Shown here: positions 5,509-8,728 of the stretch, piece by piece
Layout: the number at the start of each line of letters is the position of its first letter
Position numbering within the stretch: the first letter of the stretch is position 1
DNA from: UBA2177 sp964487525
GTDB taxonomy: Bacteria; Patescibacteriota; Dojkabacteria; SC72
Assembly (NCBI GenBank): GCA_964487525.1
Contig: CAZAQC010000030.1
Span: forward strand, 1-8,728
DNA length: 8,728 bases
Direction: 5' to 3'
The notes under the pieces: generated by a model
Seen by the model: the letters and a program-made list of their open reading frames with translations, nothing else
Told to the model about the DNA's origin: nothing
Database searches by the model: none
Program-made: the position numbers and the translations under genes

Positions 5509-8500
5509 CTACTGAGGATTAACCCACCAGAAGTTTTGTTTTCCTCCACTACCAAACCACTTTCCGTGCCTCATTATTTGATCCATCGTTGGTCCTCCCT
5601 CAAGCACCCCTGCCGTATAGTCTATTTGTACAGCACTTATGTATGGAGTAACATCAACATCTTGGGTAGTAAGAATTGCTTTATATTGAAAATACCTTGT
5701 AGGATCAAACGTTTCATTTTGAACAGTTGTGGGAGTTAGATATTCTGCACCCCTTATATCGTCAATCCAATAGTTAGTATCAATCTGGTTTGCTAATTTC
5801 AAACTAAGAAATGACACACTATTTCTATGTTCTGGTAATATATCTCTAATATCAATGAATTCTTCCTGCCATTTAAAGATAACAGAACTTATAGTATATC
5901 CTCCAGTTGGAAATGTACTTCCTGTATTCCAACTACTTACTGTGACTGCCCCCGTATCTACATTAACAGTATCAACAATCCCTTGAGCTAGGTATGTAGT
6001 TCCATTAGAGATTTCTTTTACAATTATCATGTCTCCTTTATTCAGATTTTCAATTTCATCCGTTGTTCCATAATCAATCTCACTTATTGTAAATGATGTG
6101 TCGGAAGAGTTTGTTATTAAATTCGATGATTGTAAATCTGCTTTGAAATTAACCTTGACTTGATGCTTTCTCTTCCCTATGCTGTAGGCCTCCCTTATTT
6201 CATCTACAGTTCTAGCTACCTTAGAAACTCTTACCTCATCTATTTTTCCATCAAATCCTCTTGTAGCACTTACTACATTCCCAATATTTAAAGCTCCTGT
6301 AGTCGTAGATATAGCTCCTGTATTTGCAGTAGAAGAAACAAGGAATCCATTTAGATAGAATTTAACAGCAGAACCGTTGTATGTAACTGCTACATGGCTC
6401 CATTTTCCTAATGGTGGAATAACATATGAGTATGATGTGACAGTAGTTGTACCGTAGAATCTCGCTATTAAACCATACCCACTTTGACTACTCAACGAGA
6501 GACTGTATTGATTATTCTCTCCCTTTTCCACAATTCTATTCCAAGAACCTGTACTATCCATACTATCCGGATTTATCCATGCTTCAAGAGTTATATTATT
6601 TGTTATATTTAATGCCCTACTATTTGCTACAGTAATTCTGTCTGTCCCAGCAGCAAAGTCTCTGGCCCCACCAATCTTCCCACTAGCAGTATATGCTGTG
6701 CCAGTTGGAGTACCGTTTGAACCATAGTAACTGGAATCTATAAGGGATGCCGTTGACCCCAATTCACCCAAGTGCCAAAGTCCGACTGTATTAGTATCAG
6801 ACTGATAGTTTGAATACAACGTATTTCCATATATAAATTCTATATTACTTCCTAAAGTGTCAGATGCTACATAGAAAGGTATCATCGTTTTATTTGTTAA
6901 ATCAACACCTGTGTTCAATACACGGTTAATGTAGTAATCCTTATTAAATTCATATGATTCGACTATCTCCTCTGAGGTACGGGCTATATTCGATATTCTT
7001 ACATCATCTATAATACCTCCGTAATACCCATCAACAGACCAGTTACTTTTACCAATATAGTTGCTCGTTCTGCTAATATTTACAGGAATGGTTGTTGTTC
7101 CAGAGCCTACTTGTACTCCATTTTTATATATAATAACAGCTCCCGTTGAAGTTTCAGTCACGGCATAATGATTCCATTTGTCGTTGGTTATTATTCCACT
7201 TACCGTAATTTGAGTTCCTCCTGTAGATCCCGAATATACTTGATATGTTAAATTGGAAGTGGTCCCATTTCTGGCAATTAAAATATTATTATTAGCCTGG
7301 CCCAAACCTAAATCAAAAAACCTAGACCAACTTGCGGTATTGGTAGGATATGCCCAGAATTCTATAGTTAATCCAGAAGTGAAGTCGGAGAATCCTGTTG
7401 GCAAAGAAAGGTAGTCACTTGTTCCATTCAAGCTTCTTGCACCATCTAGTTGACCAGCTGTATAACTACTCCCCGAAGGAGTAATATGGTTGACATTAGA
7501 TGAGCTATCGAGGAGATATGCTCCTGTACCAGTTTCCTCATCAAGTTTCCAATAGGCCATTGTTGCGGAATCAACTTTGGGTAACCTTACTGCTGAAAGT
7601 TCAAGAACTCCTTCATCTCCTGTTCCTATCTGATTGTTTTCCTGTAATATCTTTCTGTAGTAAGCCGTTGTAGTTATACTTCCAGAAAGAGACAAATAAT
7701 GAACAGCTATTCTCCCGTTCCCACCATTTCCACCCTTATTTGTACCTCCGGTTGCTTCTCCAGCAGCCCCACCTGTTCCTCCCGATGCTATTGTTTTGTT
7801 TGTTCCAACATCAACAGTATTTCCTATTATTTTTATAGATCCCCCTGCACCACCACCACCTCCTCCTCCATCGTCATAATTACTCCCCGTTCCATTACCT
7901 CCATTACTACCATTTGAAGAAATTCCTCCAGAAACGCTAACCGAATTTGCACTAATAAATACTATCCCTCCACCATTTCCACCAGCACCAGCATATCCAT
8001 AAGCCTCACCCTGTCCTCCACCACCTCCTCCTGAGCCAAAGAATAAGCGATCAAGATTAGTATCTCCATATGTGCCTCCCCCCCCACCTCCTCCTCCTGA
8101 ATGATTTGTCGAGGTGGGAGCATAGGATCTTCCACCATTGCCAGAAGATCTTGGTTCTCCATTCTGACCATCACAACTTCCATCTACTGCTTCTCCTAAA
8201 TATCCGAATGTCCCATATCCACCACCTCCTCCACCTCCGCCTCGGTTATACGCATCACTTGTACCGTCCTCAGTACTTCCACCTCCCCCTCCAGCTCCTC
8301 CAAGACTTCCAGATCCTAATCCTCCTGCTGCTACCGTACTATCATCCGCTCCTGATCCACCTCCTCCTCCACAAGCACCTGCCTGGCCTGCTACACTTGT
8401 GGCTACACCATCACCTCCTACACCTCCCGCTATGTTATTTACTCCACAAAATGCTTCACCACCTCCTCCTCCTTTTAGACCCGTTCTCGTACCAGCTGCT

Positions 8501-8728
8501 CCCTTAAGATATCCTAATCCATTTGCATGTATTGTCCCTGTTACTGTTACACTTCCTGTTGCTCTAAAGGCCAATACCCCTCCTTTGGTTCCATCCCATG
8601 AACTTGGATACCAATTTATTAATGTATTTACTGTAACATTAGTATACTGAGGTATTCTCTGGACCATTATCTTCTGGGTTGTCCCATCATAACCATTTAC
8701 CAATCCTCTATCTAATGTAACAACGTTA
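5509..8728 (-). CDS. Large glycine-rich surface protein with two LamG-like lectin domains, N-terminus beyond the right edge
   Basis: Probable secreted or cell-surface protein, perhaps an adhesin. The frame stays open past the TTG at 8703 to the edge (eight more codons), so the true start and any signal peptide are off the window. Residues are numbered from that TTG. First comes a beta-rich stretch with KIMVQRIPQYTNVTV (11-25), then a glycine-rich region (about 66-330) with runs of up to eight Gly and three Cys. Two LamG/concanavalin A-like domains follow, at about 382-580 and 640-840. Each opens with a YWKLDE/LWHLGE-type strand and closes with a matching IDDVRIS..ART / IDEVRVS..ART segment, so they look like a tandem duplication. 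A third beta-rich part (845-1030) and a short tail with MRHGKWF (1044-1050) end the protein at TAG. Related proteins with this layout are, from memory, common in Patescibacteria. The ligand is unknown; LamG domains often bind glycans. Confidence 0.85.
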   Translation of the reverse strand, partial: NVVTLDRGLVNGYDGTTQKIMVQRIPQYTNVTVNTLINWYPSSWDGTKGGVLAFRATGSVTVTGTIHANGLGYLKGAAGTRTGLKGGGGGEAFCGVNNIAGGVGGDGVATSVAGQAGACGGGGGSGADDSTVAAGGLGSGSLGGAGGGGGSTEDGTSDAYNRGGGGGGGGYGTFGYLGEAVDGSCDGQNGEPRSSGNGGRSYAPTSTNHSGGGGGGGGTYGDTNLDRLFFGSGGGGGGQGEAYGYAGAGGNGGGIVFISANSVSVSGGISSNGSNGGNGTGSNYDDGGGGGGGAGGSIKIIGNTVDVGTNKTIASGGTGGAAGEATGGTNKGGNGGNGRIAVHYLSLSGSITTTAYYRKILQENNQIGTGDEGVLELSAVRLPKVDSATMAYWKLDEETGTGAYLLDSSSNVNHITPSGSSYTAGQLDGARSLNGTSDYLSLPTGFSDFTSGLTIEFWAYPTNTASWSRFFDLGLGQANNNILIARNGTTSNLTYQVYSGSTGGTQITVSGIITNDKWNHYAVTETSTGAVIIYKNGVQVGSGTTTIPVNISRTSNYIGKSNWSVDGYYGGIIDDVRISNIARTSEEIVESYEFNKDYYINRVLNTGVDLTNKTMIPFYVASDTLGSNIEFIYGNTLYSNYQSDTNTVGLWHLGELGSTASLIDSSYYGSNGTPTGTAYTASGKIGGARDFAAGTDRITVANSRALNITNNITLEAWINPDSMDSTGSWNRIVEKGENNQYSLSLSSQSGYGLIARFYGTTTVTSYSYVIPPLGKWSHVAVTYNGSAVKFYLNGFLVSSTANTGAISTTTGALNIGNVVSATRGFDGKIDEVRVSKVARTVDEIREAYSIGKRKHQVKVNFKADLQSSNLITNSSDTSFTISEIDYGTTDEIENLNKGDMIIVKEISNGTTYLAQGIVDTVNVDTGAVTVSSWNTGSTFPTGGYTISSVIFKWQEEFIDIRDILPEHRNSVSFLSLKLANQIDTNYWIDDIRGAEYLTPTTVQNETFDPTRYFQYKAILTTQDVDVTPYISAVQIDYTAGVLEGGPTMDQIMRHGKWFGSGGKQNFWWVNPQ
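7714..8508 (-). repeat. Low-complexity glycine-coding region of the surface protein
   Basis: On the coding strand this is a series of GGA/GGT-rich clusters, far richer in G than the surrounding AT-rich genes. Examples are a GGT/GGA triplet run at 7848-7869 and a cluster at 8078-8098 that contains eight G in a row (8078-8085). It encodes short glycine runs separated by Ser, Ala, Asn, Tyr and acidic residues. The triplet clusters and the mononucleotide run can change length by replication slippage, and runs of GG could form G-quadruplexes in the mRNA or coding strand. It is part of the CDS, not an independent element, and has no regular spacer structure. Confidence 0.7.

Noticed and set aside
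8070..8507. Plus-strand open frame rich in His, Leu and Pro, and other plus-strand frames at 7699-7917 and 8399-8650
   Set aside because: They are antisense to the glycine-coding clusters; CCA/CCT repeats keep stops away, and the composition is an artefact. The minus-strand frame has recognisable domains.
7714..8508. Repeated CCACC/CCTCC clusters that might suggest a CRISPR or tandem-repeat array
   Set aside because: No constant repeat unit or spacer length. The clusters are in-frame glycine codons of a single long protein.
8701..8703. TTG at 8703 as the real start of the LamG protein
   Set aside because: The frame continues without a stop to the edge, there is no signal peptide after this TTG, and a surface protein needs one; the start is probably outside the window.

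Overview
The window looks like chromosomal DNA of a low-GC bacterium, most likely a member of the Candidate Phyla Radiation (Patescibacteria). This placement is an inference from memory of protein style: an ArgRS with an NPFKE-L-HIGH signature, an adjacent comEA/comEC pair, and a very large glycine-rich LamG surface protein with an MRHGKWF-type tail. No marker here fixes the phylum. The genetic code appears standard: TAA, TAG and TGA all serve as plausible stops, and TGA ends the metallo-beta-lactamase gene.

Every gene I can support lies on the minus strand, so transcription runs from the right edge to the left. In that order: (1) a >1070-residue secreted or surface protein, open at the right edge, with a glycine-rich region and two LamG-like lectin domains; (2) a membrane-anchored cyclophilin peptidyl-prolyl isomerase; (3) comEA, with a membrane anchor, an SLBB domain and a C-terminal helix-hairpin-helix DNA-binding domain; (4) comEC, split into a membrane channel part and a metallo-beta-lactamase part that overlap by 35 bases in different frames; (5) two arginine tRNA genes, anticodons GCG and TCG; (6) argS, cut by the left edge before its anticodon-binding domain.

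Gaps between genes are 2-38 bases. I see no hairpin-plus-T-run terminator, so much of the stretch could be one transcript, with possible internal promoters before comEA, each tRNA and argS. ComEA and ComEC are the DNA receptor and inner-membrane channel of natural transformation. The cyclophilin and the LamG protein act outside the membrane. The two tRNAs are the direct substrates of the synthetase encoded just downstream of them.

Points worth a second look: the comEC break sits in a loop between two membrane helices, and a one-base change in an A5 run would restore a normal ComEC of about 825 residues; the tRNA-Arg pair sits directly before argS; one tRNA-Arg has GCG rather than the usual ACG; starts generally lack Shine-Dalgarno sequences, and two have -10-like motifs 9 bases upstream; and the surface-protein gene contains a G8 tract. 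No stretch over 300 bases lacks a gene. No mobile element, CRISPR array or clearly new system is visible.
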